Source: Emiliania huxleyi CCMP1516 | Taxonomy: Eukaryota; Haptophyta; Isochrysidales; Noelaerhabdaceae | Assembly: GCF_000372725.1 (NCBI RefSeq) | Contig: NW_005201791.1 | Span: forward strand, 295,432 to 359,431 | DNA: 64,000 nt | Reading direction: 5' to 3' | Shown here: positions 49,696-59,902 of the stretch, one piece after another | Layout of the letters: every line of letters begins with the position of its first letter | How positions within the stretch are numbered: the stretch's first letter is position 1 | Position numbers and translations under genes: made by a program | The notes under the pieces: generated by a model | Told to the model about the DNA's origin: nothing | Databases searched by the model: none | What the model saw: the letters and a program-made list of their open reading frames with translations, nothing else

Positions 49696-51009
49696 CTAGT
49701 GCTCAACCAGGAATTGTCCAATTTGCTGTGGCGACATTTGTGCCTCTTTGATGCGCTTGATTGACAATATACTGGCGTTTGAACCGTGGAGTGCGTGCAC
49801 ATGCAGATGCCCTTCTCCAAGTGCAGCGGCGGCCCGCTTGCCTGGCTCAAGTGCAATACTGTGCCCACCCCCAACGCCAGTGAGCACCCCCTCCACTGCC
49901 CCAAGAGCCGGCCATACACAAAAGGTGCTAGGTGGGCAGATGGAGAGTTGAGCGAGGGCGATGCGCGACATCGCCCCCACCGTCGTGTCCTTGTCATGGA
50001 TTCTGACCCTTGGGCCGTGCATCTTCCTCGGGCCGGTCAGCCCGCTTTGGAGTGCGGGGAGGAGCACTTCAAGGATGTCGTGGCACTGCTTGCCGTGCTT
50101 GCAGTCCATGGCTCGGGTCTCGAGTTTGCTGCTGCACTTCTCAACGAGCGGTGTTGTGACAATGCCCACCGAACGCGGGGCAAGTGGGCGCAGGTAGCGA
50201 AGAAGCACACTCAATGGCACAAACCCAGAATTGAGCGGGCCCCGTGACGCATCCATTTCCATAATGTCCCCACAGCGAAAGTGGATGACGGCATCATCGA
50301 GGTCATACGTGTACTTCTGCGTCTTTGAGCCGTTGCTTGCCAACACCCCCTTATTGCAACCGAATAGCGCTCGGCTGCGGCTCGGATCTCGCGACCCCAA
50401 ACGGCGGCAAATAACGGCCAACCGTAAGTGCAAGCATGCGTGATGATCGTGCGACATTTGCAGGTTCCTTCTATTTCCCGCATGATCGTGCCGGGGTCAC
50501 GAGGGACCTCGGGCGGCCAGTTCGGAGAAGCACTTTGAGGCAACCAACCGGTGATGTATTTGGGCGTGTCCCGGATGATAGGGCCACACGTCGGCTGCAT
50601 CTGGAATCCGATGCCATGCAGCAAGGCCAAGGCTCGAAGGGTGAAGTATAGTGGCAAATGATTGCCGACAGAATCGGACGTGCAAAACCACGATGGCGCG
50701 TCGATGATGAGGACCGGTGCGGGAGAGGAGTTCTTAGCGGCGGCAGCAGCGGCAGCGGCTTCGCACGCGGCCGATTGAGGCTCGTGGAACTGTTCAGCAC
50801 ACGAATGGTGTATGTGAGATCACACGGAGTGTCTGAGTCTACTTGAGCTGAGTTGAAGGGCGCACCGAATCTCTTGGGATCTTCACCACCACATCACGTC
50901 CCTGAAAGCGCCACTCGGGAAATTGCCCCTTTGCTGCGGCGTGGGCGCCCGCGAGGGCGAGCAGGAAGAACATGATGCAGCAGCGGACGCGTCTCGCGGC
51001 CTCCTCCAT
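49696..51009 (-). CDS. Secreted/Golgi glycosyltransferase-like protein
   Basis: ATG at 51009 (MEEAARRVRCCIMFFLLALA) gives a signal anchor, then QFPEWRFQGRDVVVKIPR. The body reads VLIIDAPSWFCTSDSVGNHL, LYFTLRALALLHGIGFQMQP and DDAVIHFRCGDIMEMD, followed by SVGIVTTPL and SICPPSTFCVWPA. IHFRCGDI with a later STFxxWPA block is typical of a fungal and algal glycosyltransferase-like family related in pattern to fucosyltransferases. Stop at 49696. At least two introns are needed: one near 50790-50842 (ending GTGCTGAACAG) and one near 50370. Exact phases did not resolve, so a frameshift cannot be excluded. Confidence 0.55.
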
Positions 51010-51254
51010 GGTAGCGGCTGTACCTGCGAGCGGGAGTAGGCAGGCGGTAAGGCGAGGCCGCGAGCGGCTGGGTTGATGTCGTCGACGGTTTCTGCCTGCG
51101 CACTCGTGTGGTGCGTGTAAGTTCAAGCCTGCATGTGAGTAAGTGCGGCTGGGCGGAGCGACGCACCGGCAGGGCAGACGTCGACAGAGCGACGAGCAGA
51201 GCAACCCGGCGAGATTTTTCAGAGGAATTCTACGAATAAAAGCGCCTCTCACAG

Positions 51255-51600
51255 CCACCTCCGCCGCCTCCTCCCTTGCCGCCTCCTCCTCCCTCGCCGC
51301 CTCCTCCTCCCTCGCCGCTGCCTCTTCCATCTTTGCCCCCTCCTTAACCACCTCCCCCTCCCCCTCCGTTCTCGCCCCTTCCGCCGCCGCTGCCTCCCTT
51401 GCAGCCTCCCTTGCCTCCACCTCCCTCGCCGCCACCTCCCTCGCCGCCAACCCCCTTGCCACCTCCCTTCCTACCCCCTCCCTCGCCACCCCCTCCTCCC
51501 CCTCCCTCGCCACCCCCTCCCTCGCCGCCTCCTCCCTCGCCATCCCCCCCCGCACCTCCCCCTCCCTCGCCACCTCCTCCCTCGCCGTCTCCCCCCTGCC
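51255..51600. repeat. CCTCCCTCGCCG-type minisatellite
   Basis: Pyrimidine-rich plus strand, with irregular CCTCCCTCGCCGC/CCCCCTCC units over about 345 bases. It separates the glycosyltransferase and FkbM genes, which diverge from here. Confidence 0.85.
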
Positions 51601-51815
51601 TGCAATAGCCGGCAGCGAAGAAAGAAGCGGCACTGGGGGACTCCGGCCTGCTCGCTCGTGAAGTCGTCGCGAGCGCTGTCGGTGTCGCAGTCGCCCGACT
51701 CGGAGTCGCCAGGCTGGCTGAAGATTCTCCGGTTATACTAACCTGTGAAGCGTGAACAGCGTCACGAACATGAAAAAAAAACGTGAACCAGCAACCGATC
51801 GGGAAAGAGGTCACG

Positions 51816-53516
51816 ATGTATTTGCTGCTTGCACCGCTCGTCTCTGCCTATCCCCACACTCTCGCGGGCTGTGGCCCGCGAAATATGTACGTCGACCTTG
51901 GTGCCTCTTGGTGCAACACGCTCCAACTGCATACGCAACTCGAGGAAGCTGCGGCGCGGAGCGGACCGTGGATGGTGTTCGCCTTCGAGGCAGCGCCGCT
52001 CATCGCGCCGTATCTCGAGAGCTGCGCGGTAGAACTTGCTGCCGGCCGCCCGATCCCTCCGGCGCCAGTGCCGCCCACCGGCTCGTTGGCACTAGATCAT
52101 CGCAGAATCGTCACTAGACCCGCAGCGGCCACAGAGTGATTTCATGCCGCGTACTCGCCATGCGGCAGTCACTCGAGCAGTCACGGATGCGTGGTTGCAC
52201 TCGAGCCCTTCGCCTTCACCTCGCAGGTTCCACGGCGGACTTCCTCGAGTATGTGCGCTCCCACGATAAGTTGCGAGTCTGCAGCAAGGAGGGCGTGCGC
52301 GCCCCGCGCCGCAGGCCCGCCGGAGGCTCCCCGGCCGACACACCCCGGCCGTATTCGCTCGTCCAATCCTCGCCCTTCTCGCGCCCCTCTCGCGCCCCTC
52401 TTGCGCCCCCCTCTTCCCCGCCGGCCCCGAGAGACTTGGCACGCACCTTCCGCCCCCGCCCCGCCTCGCCCCCTCCCCAAGGTGGCGCCACATCAAGGAG
52501 TGCGTCTTTGCGCTGCCTGAGATGGTGAGAAATATGACCTCACTCTCGGCAGATCCTGTGCTTGGCAGCCGCGAAACGGTGGACGCCCGGCTTGCGGCGG
52601 CAAGGCTCGTTAGATGTCGAACACACTGGAGATTAGGAGCACTGATGAATCTCTCACTGTTCTCCCCAGCATATATTCCACACTACTAGGCGGGGCAGTG
52701 CCCGGAGCGGCACTCCATTACAGTGATAAACGCCGCCGCCAGCGATGAAAACGGGACGGCCAGAATGGGTGGTGGCATCGAACAGCTGATGGTCGGAGGC
52801 TCAAAGCCACTTTTTGCTGGCCGTGCCCCAGCTGGCCTGTACATGCACAACGAGTCCATTGGCGGCGAGGCGCACCGGTCGCGCTGGAACGTCCGCTCGG
52901 TCGACATTGTACGGTGGATTGAGCACAACGTGCGGCCGGAGGAGCCCTTCCATGCTCAACTGCGGACATGGAGTGTGAGGAGAACGCTCACAGGCTTATA
53001 TGTTAGTTGCATGGGGTTAGGACTTCTTTGTGCTCAAGATGGACGTCGAGGGCTTTGAGCACAAACTGGTCCCTTCCATGCTGGAGGCGCGCCTGCACTG
53101 ATGAGTAGCTCACGGGACTTAGGCCTCATGTCTCAGGAAAATAATTTGGCCTGGCCACCCTGCACCGGCCTGCCAGAATGGAGTCGTGTGCGAGAGGTAA
53201 GGGCCTCCGCGATCATCCTCACCACACCCCATCTCAGGCCAATCTCACCGGCCTCATCGACGTGTTCGTGTGGGAGTGCCACTACGGGTTCCCTGGCTCG
53301 AAGTGCCACTCGCTGTTCGCGCGCGCGGCGTCGGTGCCGGGCTTCCTTCCCGCGGCAGACCAGAGAATCCATGCAGAAGACTCGCTAGTGGCAGCGTCTG
53401 ACTCAACCCTCGCTACGACTAGGCGGTCTACACCGAGAGCTTGAGCAGGGGGCACTACGAAAAGAAGCTGTCGCAACAGGGGCAACGATTGTCTGGGGGA
53501 GCGCGGCGCGGCTAGG
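51816..53516 (+). CDS. FkbM-family methyltransferase, multi-exon
   Basis: ATG at 51816 (MYLLLAPLVSAYPHTLAG) opens a secretory signal. YVDLGASWCNTLQLH is the SAM-binding motif I and VFAFEAAPLIAPYLES motif II. Later exons give TADFLEYVRSHDKLR, DPVLGSRETVDARLAAARLV, INAAASDENGTARMGGGIEQ, RSVDIVRWIEHNV, the FkbM hallmark DFFVLKMDVEGFEHKLVPSM, GLIDVFVWECHYGFPGSKC and a C-terminal exon (AVYTESLSRGHYEKKLSQQ) with stop at 53514. Exon limits are inferred from gaps in these blocks. FkbM enzymes O-methylate sugars and other hydroxyls. Its neighbours are glycosyl- and sulfotransferases. Confidence 0.6.
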
Positions 53517-53923
53517 GTGTGTACCTAGGTGCGGGCCCCCGCGCTCTAGTCGATGGTGCTGGCGGCGACGGGCTTTGCGCCCGACGCGAGGCCGCGCTCG
53601 CTTGCACATGCCGCGCGGCGAGGCGGAAACAAGGTTGCGTGTGCGGCGTCGGCCGATTTGGGGGGGGTGGGGGAGGGGGGGGTCTTTGAACGATTCAACG
53701 AAACTTGGCCAGCTATGCGACAACTGCTATATATTCGAAAGAAGAATTTGTAGAAGAAGAAACGCTCTACCATCCTTGGCGACTAATCGTTTGCGAAAAA
53801 TAAACCACGCGTCCTCATCCTTGTCACGCGCGGCTATTTCTTGTTTCAGTCAGAGCACAGAGCAGCTTGGCGTCCTTCTTGTTTCTTTTACATCGCGATT
53901 TTTTTCGAGGTCAGACCCATTCA
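53517..53923. other. Intergenic region
   Basis: No gene recognised. A G-rich run lies at 53658-53681. An AT-richer stretch (53740-53915) may hold the promoter of the next gene. Confidence 0.35.
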
Positions 53924-54711
53924 TGCCTGCACCTGGCACCACTGTGGACGGTCCGTCCGACGTCGGGTAACCGTCGCCGCCGCCCGGTACTCCAGTGGAC
54001 GCCACTGCCGACGGCGCCGCCGCCGACCCGCCCGCCGCCGACCCTCCCACCGAGGAGGTCGACGGAGCTGCAGACCCAGCGATGCAGTCCGAGGCCGCCG
54101 CTCCGGCGGCAGAGGCTGACGTCCCGATGGCGCAAGCGCTGAGCGATGCCGAGCTTTCATCAGATCACGAGCACGAGGAGCAGCCGCTGCTCCATGAGCA
54201 GCGGCTTGCGACAGTCAACCAGGAGCAGGCACGGCTTGAGGCGCTGCGTTGGACCGAGGAAGAGGTGGCTTTGTGGGTGAGTTGGGGGGGTGTGAAGGAG
54301 GACTTGATCTAGGCTGGAGATTGCACGTGGAGCACTTGGAGGCGCTAGAAGGAGTTCGAGGAGGAGCGTGCGGGCTACATGGAGGAGACCTCGTGCGACG
54401 AGTCCGAGGACGAGGACGAGGACGAGGGCGACGGCGAGGCACCCGCACCCGCACCCGCACCCGCACCCGCACATGCACATGCACCCGCGCAGCGTGCAGG
54501 GAAGCGTAAGGCTGCACCGCCTCGAGCACCGCCGACGCGCCCGCCAGACAGCAGTGATGACGATGGCCCATCATTGCATGCGCCAGCACCGGCGCGGGCA
54601 GGGCGGGGGGCCAAGCCGGCAGCCAAGGGGTCCGCACGGCGCAAGCCGCCAGCAGCCAAGCCAGCAGCCAAGGCAGTAGCGGCCATGTCGAAGCGTCAGC
54701 GACGGAAGTGA
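53924..54711 (+). CDS. Small acidic/basic, probably nuclear protein
   Basis: ATG at 53924 ([14 protein letters not shown]), followed by a possible short intron. The frame then runs [40 protein letters not shown] and [13 protein letters not shown]. After a further intron (GTGAGT at about 54275) the last exon reads [20 protein letters not shown], an (AP)n stretch and a Lys/Ala/Pro tail ending SKRQRRK. No enzyme family is recognised; an acidic patch plus basic tail suggests a chromatin or RNA partner. The first junction does not keep phase as I read it, so the start is uncertain. Confidence 0.45.
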
Positions 54712-54736
54712 TCTGTACACACTGCATGAGTATGAA

Positions 54737-54738
<2 letters not shown>

Positions 54739-54810
<72 letters not shown>
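54739..54810. repeat. (GT)n microsatellite
   Basis: About 60 bases of GT repeats then TATGTGTATG, directly after the preceding gene's stop. Confidence 0.95.
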
Positions 54811-54811
<1 letters not shown>

Positions 54812-54904
54812 CTATTGTACGAGATTTGTACATTGCGCTCTAGACGGGGGCTCTTGGGCAGCAGCTCACAGCCTATCGTTTTTGGTCGGTTTTTGGCGCT
54901 AAAA

Positions 54905-55212
54905 ATGCAAAATTTTCTTCGCGGGGCTCTGCCCCGCACCCCGCTGGGGCTGCCAGCCCCAGACCCCAGGCTGGGGCTCCGCCCCAGACCCCGAGTTAGG
55001 CGCTGTCGGCGGCCAGAGGCCGAGTTACGTCTGCAGGCAAAAGTCGCTCGCTGCCGTCTGAGCTCGAAAAAAATCGCGATTTACAGAGAGCAGGCGCACA
55101 TCGCTTCCAGGGAGGGGGGCGCACTTCTCTCCACACCACATGCTAGGGGGGGGTCCGACCCCCCCCAGCACCTTCACCACATGCTAGGGGGGGGGTCCCG
55201 ACCCCCCCAGCC
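54905..55212. repeat. Palindromic GGGGCTCxGCCCC and GGGGGTCxGACCCCC repeats
   Basis: 54920-55000 holds several short inverted repeats (GGGGCTCTGCCCC, GGGGCTGCCAGCCCC, GGGGCTCCGCCCC). 55132-55212 holds two tandem copies of ACCACATGCTAGGGGGG...CCCCCCAGC, running into the gap. Confidence 0.8.
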
Positions 55213-55312
55213 NNNNNNNNNNNNNNNNNNNNNNNNNNNNNNNNNNNNNNNNNNNNNNNNNNNNNNNNNNNNNNNNNNNNNNNNNNNNNNNNNNNNNNNN
55301 NNNNNNNNNNNN
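55213..55312. other. Assembly gap, 100 N
   Basis: The gap interrupts the 3' part of the minus-strand esterase gene and lies beside G/C palindromes that probably blocked assembly. Confidence 0.99.
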
Positions 55313-57225
55313 GGGCGGGGGGGTCTAAGAGGGTGATGAGGTGGCCTGCTGGCATGCCAGGGATGAGGTAGTCCGGGAGCTCGATGCCCGGGAAAGAGGG
55401 CTTGAGGTAGCAACGGACGTCGAGGAGGGTGGCGAGGGCCAAGCCAGCGCCCGCCGAGTCGCCCGCCACCACCACGTTTTCGGCGCCGTAGAGCTACTCA
55501 CAAGGGCGGCGCGTGTGACGAGACGCCGTTCACAGCGCTCGGCCAAGCTCAGCTGCTGTGAAGAGCGAGACGCCTCGACGAGCTTCACGTAGGTGCGGAC
55601 CCAACGGTTGAGCGCCTGCGGGGATGATCCATGGTCGGGCATCAATTACTGTGCGCATGGTCCAACGCCGCGGCGAGGGTGGGGGGTGTCGAGTGCGGCG
55701 AGGGCTGTGCCTCGGCAAAGAAGAAGCCGCCCTGCTTGCTGCAGAAGCGAGGCTCGGAGGCGAGCGGGTACTCGCCGATGAGGACGGTCTGGCCGGTCTG
55801 CTCCGACAGGAACAGCCCGAAAAAGTAGAGGAAGTCGGCCGACTGGCCGGCGAACCAGGCGGAGCCGTGCGCCCAGAAGATCACCTTGGAACCCGGCGCT
55901 CCCGGCGCGACGTTGGTGTTCGGCGCGAACTCGTTGCCGTCCTTGTCCTTGAAGCGCGTGTTTGGCGGCGTCGGCAGCTTGCCGCAGACGGTCTCGCCGT
56001 TGCAGTTCGTGAAGGACTTTGGGAACGCCCAGTAGCCTCCGCAGTCCCGGGCGTCGTTCATCTGCTGGTCCGACTCCCCGACCGCCATGTTCGCCGGCAT
56101 GTACGTGGTATTGGGCGCGAAGCCGGTGCGGCCGCCGAAGAGGCCGCAGCAGCCCTGCTGGTACGTGACGCAGCAGCGAAACAGGCATGGGATCGAGGTT
56201 GCAACGTCTGCGAGCGCCTGTGGGGGAGGGGGAGCACGCGGTAGTAGTTAGCAGTAGGCAACCTTAGTTCCAAGATCGGACCCCTGTCCACGCCCAAGCG
56301 ACTGGCAACAGAGGATGGTGAGCCAAGGGTGACAGCTCGGAGCGGTGTGGCTGCCGCCCGGCCGGCGCACCTCCGCAGTCGAAGCGAGGCCGTTCGGATC
56401 GTACTCTTTGGCGCAGCTGCACGGGAAGCCTCCGCCGTACGGGGGCTGCCACTGAGCGACATTGTCGTACTTGTCTCCAAAGGGGAGCGGGAAGAGCTGG
56501 CAACAGCAGCTAAAGAGCTGCATGGAGCAGGGCGACGACTCCGAGTACTGAGGCGGCCACCTGTCTGGTGGAAGGTGCGGCCAGGGATATGGGACCGGCT
56601 TTGGCCGGAAGAACTTGGCGCAGCACCCTGCCGCCGAATCCTCCGAGCCAGCGGACGCACCCCGCTGGAGCCAGTATGTGAAGCTCTGTTGGCGTGCCAT
56701 CGGGCTCACATTGCAGCAGATGCAAGCCACGTCGCAGACACCCTGATCGCCGTTCTCCCCGAGGCCAGTGCAGGGGAGGCAGGGCGTGCAGCATCCGAGC
56801 GGGCAGAACTCCGGATGCCACATGAACCTCCACCCGACGTCGCTGCAGGCCTGAACGCCGCAGCACATATTGAAGGCGAGAGAGCAGGCGAGGTTGCGCG
56901 TCGGGCAGCACATGGGGCACGGGTAGCAAAAGGCGTAGCAGAGGTCGCGTGGGTACGAGATGAGATCGTTCAACCAGCCGGCGTCCTTGCCGTTGGCGAG
57001 GAATTTCTCGTCGTCTAGTTCGTCGAGGTGGAGGTCGCCGAACTTTTTGATCGGCTCCGGGTTCGGGTCGTAGCCATTGCGTTGCATCACCGCCTGCTGC
57101 GGCGCCGCTCCGCGGTGCTCCTCCCTCTTCTGCCGCAAATAGGCCGCGGTCGGCCGTGGGAGGGCAGGCGCCTCCATTGAGGAGTGAGAGGACCAAGAGG
57201 AGGACCAACAGGCACGCCGTGTCAT
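55313..57225 (-). CDS. Carboxylesterase/lipase with Cys-rich N-terminus (3' end lost in gap)
   Basis: ATG at 57225 (a second candidate is MEAPALPRP). Exon 1 carries a Cys-rich segment (CYAFCYPCPMCCPTRNLACS, CPLGCCTPCLPC) reminiscent of PLAC8-type domains, then FPLPFGDKYDNVAQWQPPYG. Exon 2 has FAPNTTYMPANMAVGESDQQ and VIFWAHGSAWFAGQ, the HG oxyanion motif of hormone-sensitive-lipase-type esterases. Exon 3 ends VRTYVKL, then an 86-base introner-like intron (55494-55579), then LYGAENVVVAGDSAGAGLAL, where GDSAG is the nucleophile elbow. The Asp/His part would lie in or beyond the gap. It hydrolyses an ester; the substrate is unknown. Confidence 0.7.
55494..55579 (-). repeat. Introner-like intron in the esterase gene
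   Basis: Sense strand starts GTCGAGGCGTCTCGCTCTTCACAG (read in two parts) and ends GTCACACG...TTGTGAGTAG, the same terminal hairpin as the cyclase introns. GAGCT (plus strand) borders both ends (55491-55495 and 55580-55584). Splicing joins VKL to LYGAENV in phase. Confidence 0.75.
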
Positions 57226-57279
57226 CCTACAACGATGAAGAGGATTTTGGGAAAGTGTGGGTGGGGGGATTGGATCTTC

Positions 57280-57335
57280 TTCACCTCCTGTCTAGCGTCC
57301 ACCCATAACGCGCTGGTGTCCCCGCGGGGCCGCGG
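57280..57335 (+). repeat. Dispersed repeat, short copy
   Basis: TCTAGCGTCCACCCATAACG followed by CGCTGGTGTCC matches the core of the copy at 30296. It lies between the divergent ends of two genes. Confidence 0.6.
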
Positions 57336-57544
57336 CCCGCGCACGCTCCAGCTAGACCGTTTCCAGCTAGAAGTCATACATCACAGAGCACATCATCACG
57401 GGTGTGCCGAGACTGCGACACGCCACCAGCGGCGAGGATTCCGGCCCTTCTGGAGCCCCACGGGCCGGCGCCGCGCGGGACGACGAACCGAGACGCTCTG
57501 CGCGGCACGTTCTTACTCGTCTACCTCCAATTTGCGATCATCCA

Positions 57545-58413
57545 CTAGTCCCAGGAGGAAGGCGCCGGCGGGCCTCCCTCTCGCGGCGAGCCTCCCTCGC
57601 CGCCACACGCCGCCAGCGCCTCCCGCGCGATCCGCTCCAGGCTCGGCGGCGCCGTGAGCGCGTGGTCGTCGTCGAGGAGGACGAGCCTGGCCAGAGGGCT
57701 GGCGTGTACAAAGGCCTCGCTCAGCGAGGGCGGCACCACCTCGTCGCGACGGCCGTGCAGCACAACGGCCTCCGTGCTCACCGCGGGCGTGCCCGCCTCG
57801 GCCCGGGTCTGCTCCACAAAGGACCAGGGCACCTGCCGGCGGGCGTGGAGAGGCGTGGGGGGAGAGAGGGGGAGGGCGCGCATGCGGCTGGAGAGCGGCG
57901 GCTGGAGAGCGGTAGGCGTAGGAGGGCGGAGGTCCAAGGTCGGATGCATTCGTGGCGGAGGAGCGTGGTGAGCTGGTGAGCCGCGCACTCCCTCCCTCGG
58001 CACCTGGCAAGGCTCGCCGGTGGACGGCATTGCAAAGGTCCGAGCGCCGTCGCGCCGCCACGCCTCGAGCGCGGCGGTCCCAACGATGCACTCCCACCTC
58101 CTCCCCAGTTCGAAGCCTGGGTTCAGCAGCAGCAGCCGCCGCACCCTCCCGGGATGAAGCTCCGCATAGCGCGCCGCCGCCCAGCCGCCGAAGCTCGAGC
58201 CGACCAGCGTGAGCGGAACGCCGCCTGCCCGCTGCCAGTGCGCCTGCAGCGCGTCGAGGGCCGACTGCGGCGTGAGGGCCGCCGGACCCGCCCCGCCGTT
58301 CAGGGTGAGCAGCTCGAGATCGATGCCGTGCCGCGCCAAGCGCTCGCGGAGGAAGCGGCCCTTTGACGACTGCGCCGAGGAGAGGAAGCCGTGCGCGTAG
58401 GCGACGCTGCTGA
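57545..58413 (-). CDS. Alpha/beta hydrolase, YqiA/UPF0227-like
   Basis: The frame reads VAYAHGFLSSAQSSKGRFLR, LTLNGGAG, TLVGSSFGGWAAARYAELHP (nucleophile elbow G-S-S-F-G-G), ALHGRRDEVVPPSLSE (Asp) and LLDDDHALT (His), a complete Ser-His-Asp set as in small YqiA-type esterases. An in-phase GT-AG intron at 57833-58003 joins GEPCQ to VPWSFVEQTRAEAG; CAGGTGCC occurs at both of its ends. The start is not visible. An upstream AG at about 58413 suggests a further 5' exon toward the divergent DUF1995 gene. Stop at 57545. Confidence 0.7.
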
Positions 58414-58578
58414 TGGGTCGTGCGATGATGATGGATGGCGACGGCTACAGTTTTCCGGCTGTAGCTACGAGTAGCGTTGGCACGGCATTCCTTGGCCGGC
58501 AAATTTTTTTTTCTGCCGCTCACCTGAAGAATATCGCGCACCGAACGGCACCTTCCCGACGTTCTCGTCTCTCCAGGC
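58414..58578. promoter_or_regulatory. Short divergent promoter region
   Basis: About 165 bases separate the hydrolase exon and the DUF1995 start. It contains an AAATTTTTTTTT tract at 58501-58512 and a CGGCTACAG...CTGTAGC inverted pair (about 58442-58467). Confidence 0.35.
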
Positions 58579-59902
58579 ATGACCACCGCTGCGATTCTCC
58601 TATTCGCCGCGCCCTGTGCGGCGCTCGTCACTCCGGGCACGGTCGGTACTGCGATCCGCCCGCCTCCGAACCGCGAGGAGATGCTCGCGCAGGCTGCGGC
58701 CGCTGTGGGCCGCGCCCGTGCCGATGGCGTCAACCGCCACACGCTGCGCCTCTTCCTGCCGCGCGGCGATGGGCTGAGTCCGCCCGACGAATCGTGGGAG
58801 GGCGGCATTATGCAGCTCTTCGCGGCCTGCTCACCACTCACCCGCGACCTGCTGCGCCGCCTCTCCACGGAGGTGGCCGGCGTGCCTCCGTCGCTCAACG
58901 AGCAGCGGCTGGACGTGTCGGGCGTCGACGGCGAGAGCGTCTGGTTCGCGCAGTCCTCGCAGCCGGAGGACGACTGCGTTGGCCTCGTCCAGCCGACGCC
59001 GGACCGGCTCGCCACGATCCGCAAGCTTTGCAGCGAGTGCGGTGCGCGGCCGCTGCTCATGGTCAACCCGCAGTGGCGCGAGGGCGACGACCCCTTTGAC
59101 GCGCTCTCTCGCAAGGGCGGTCTGCTCGGCGCGCTGGGCAACGCGCTCGGCGGCAAGGCGGCGCTGCAAAAGGAGCGTCCCGGGCTCGGAGTGCGGTGGA
59201 AAGCCCAGCTATCTGCTCCCATCCAACGCACGGTTTCTTTCTGTGTAGGAGCTGTCCGCGCTCGGCTTTGTGGACGTGTACACGCTGAGTGAGTACGTCT
59301 GCCGCGGCTCGCGCATCTGCCTGCAGCTCAGCTACCCGCTCGGCTGGACGGCACTTCCTAGACACTTCCTAGACACTTCCTAGACTGCCTGCAGCTCAGC
59401 TACCCGCTCAGCTGGACGGCGCGCCGCTTAGACGACCCGAGCTCGCCCGAGCTCGCCCGAGCTCGCCCGAGATCACCCGAGATTGGCCGAGATTGGCGGC
59501 ACGGCCCTCGACGGTGGGCTCCGTGAACGGCGCCTGAGCTTGGCGGTGGAGTAGGCGTGCTACTTTGCGCCGGAGAGCGAGAGGTGGGAGCCGCTCCTGG
59601 AGGGGAAGGAGAGCCGCCCAACCTACCAGGCAGATGCCGCCGAGATGCCGGCGAGATGCCGGCGAGATCGCGGCGAGATCGCGGCGAGATGCCGGCGAGA
59701 TGCCGGCGAGAGCGCGGCGAGAGCGCGGCGAGAGCGCGGCGAGGGCGCGGCGAGGGCGCGGCGAGAGCGGGCGGAGGAGGGCTGAGATTGCGATCGTGCC
59801 GATCTCTCTCGCCCGATTTCCCCACAGGCCATCGAGGAGGCGCTGCAGGAGAGCGAGGTGCCGTTCCGTTTCACGACCTACGACCTCGACAACATCGTCT
59901 GA
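58579..59902 (+). CDS. DUF1995 protein (LPA3-like, plastid)
   Basis: ATG at 58579 (MTTAAILLFAAPCAALVTPG), a signal-like sequence consistent with a plastid leader. The body has MLAQAAAAVGRARADGVNRH, LFLPRGDGLSPPDESWEGGI, LDVSGVDGESVWF, DRLATIRKLC and LLMVNPQWREGDD, the block pattern of DUF1995 proteins, some needed for photosystem II accumulation. Later exons give LSALGFVDVYTLSEYVCRGS, FAPESERWEPLLEGKESRPT and IEEALQESEVPFRFTTYDLD, with stop at 59900. Introns at about 59370-59550 and 59630-59827 hold tandem repeats. The first intron (about 59150-59250) does not resolve to a clean GT junction and may use GC. Confidence 0.7.
59446..59500 (+). repeat. Intronic 10-base repeat (CCCGAGATxA)
   Basis: GCCCGAGCTC repeats followed by CCCGAGATCA and GGCCGAGATT units in a DUF1995 intron, same sense as the repeats in the cyclase and sulfotransferase introns. 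Confidence 0.85.
59636..59770 (+). repeat. Intronic 11-base repeat (GAGATGCCGGC)
   Basis: About twelve units grading from GAGATGCCGGC to GAGATCGCGGC, GAGAGCGCGGC and GAGGGCGCGGC, filling the last DUF1995 intron. Confidence 0.85.

Noticed and set aside
54743-55475. Frames running through the run of N
   Set aside because: The codons are undetermined. Only the esterase sequence to the right of the gap is supported.
57513-59231. A 572-codon open frame on the minus strand
   Set aside because: It is the antisense shadow of the DUF1995 exon plus the wrong frame of the hydrolase. High GC makes long empty frames common, and its sequence has no family pattern.
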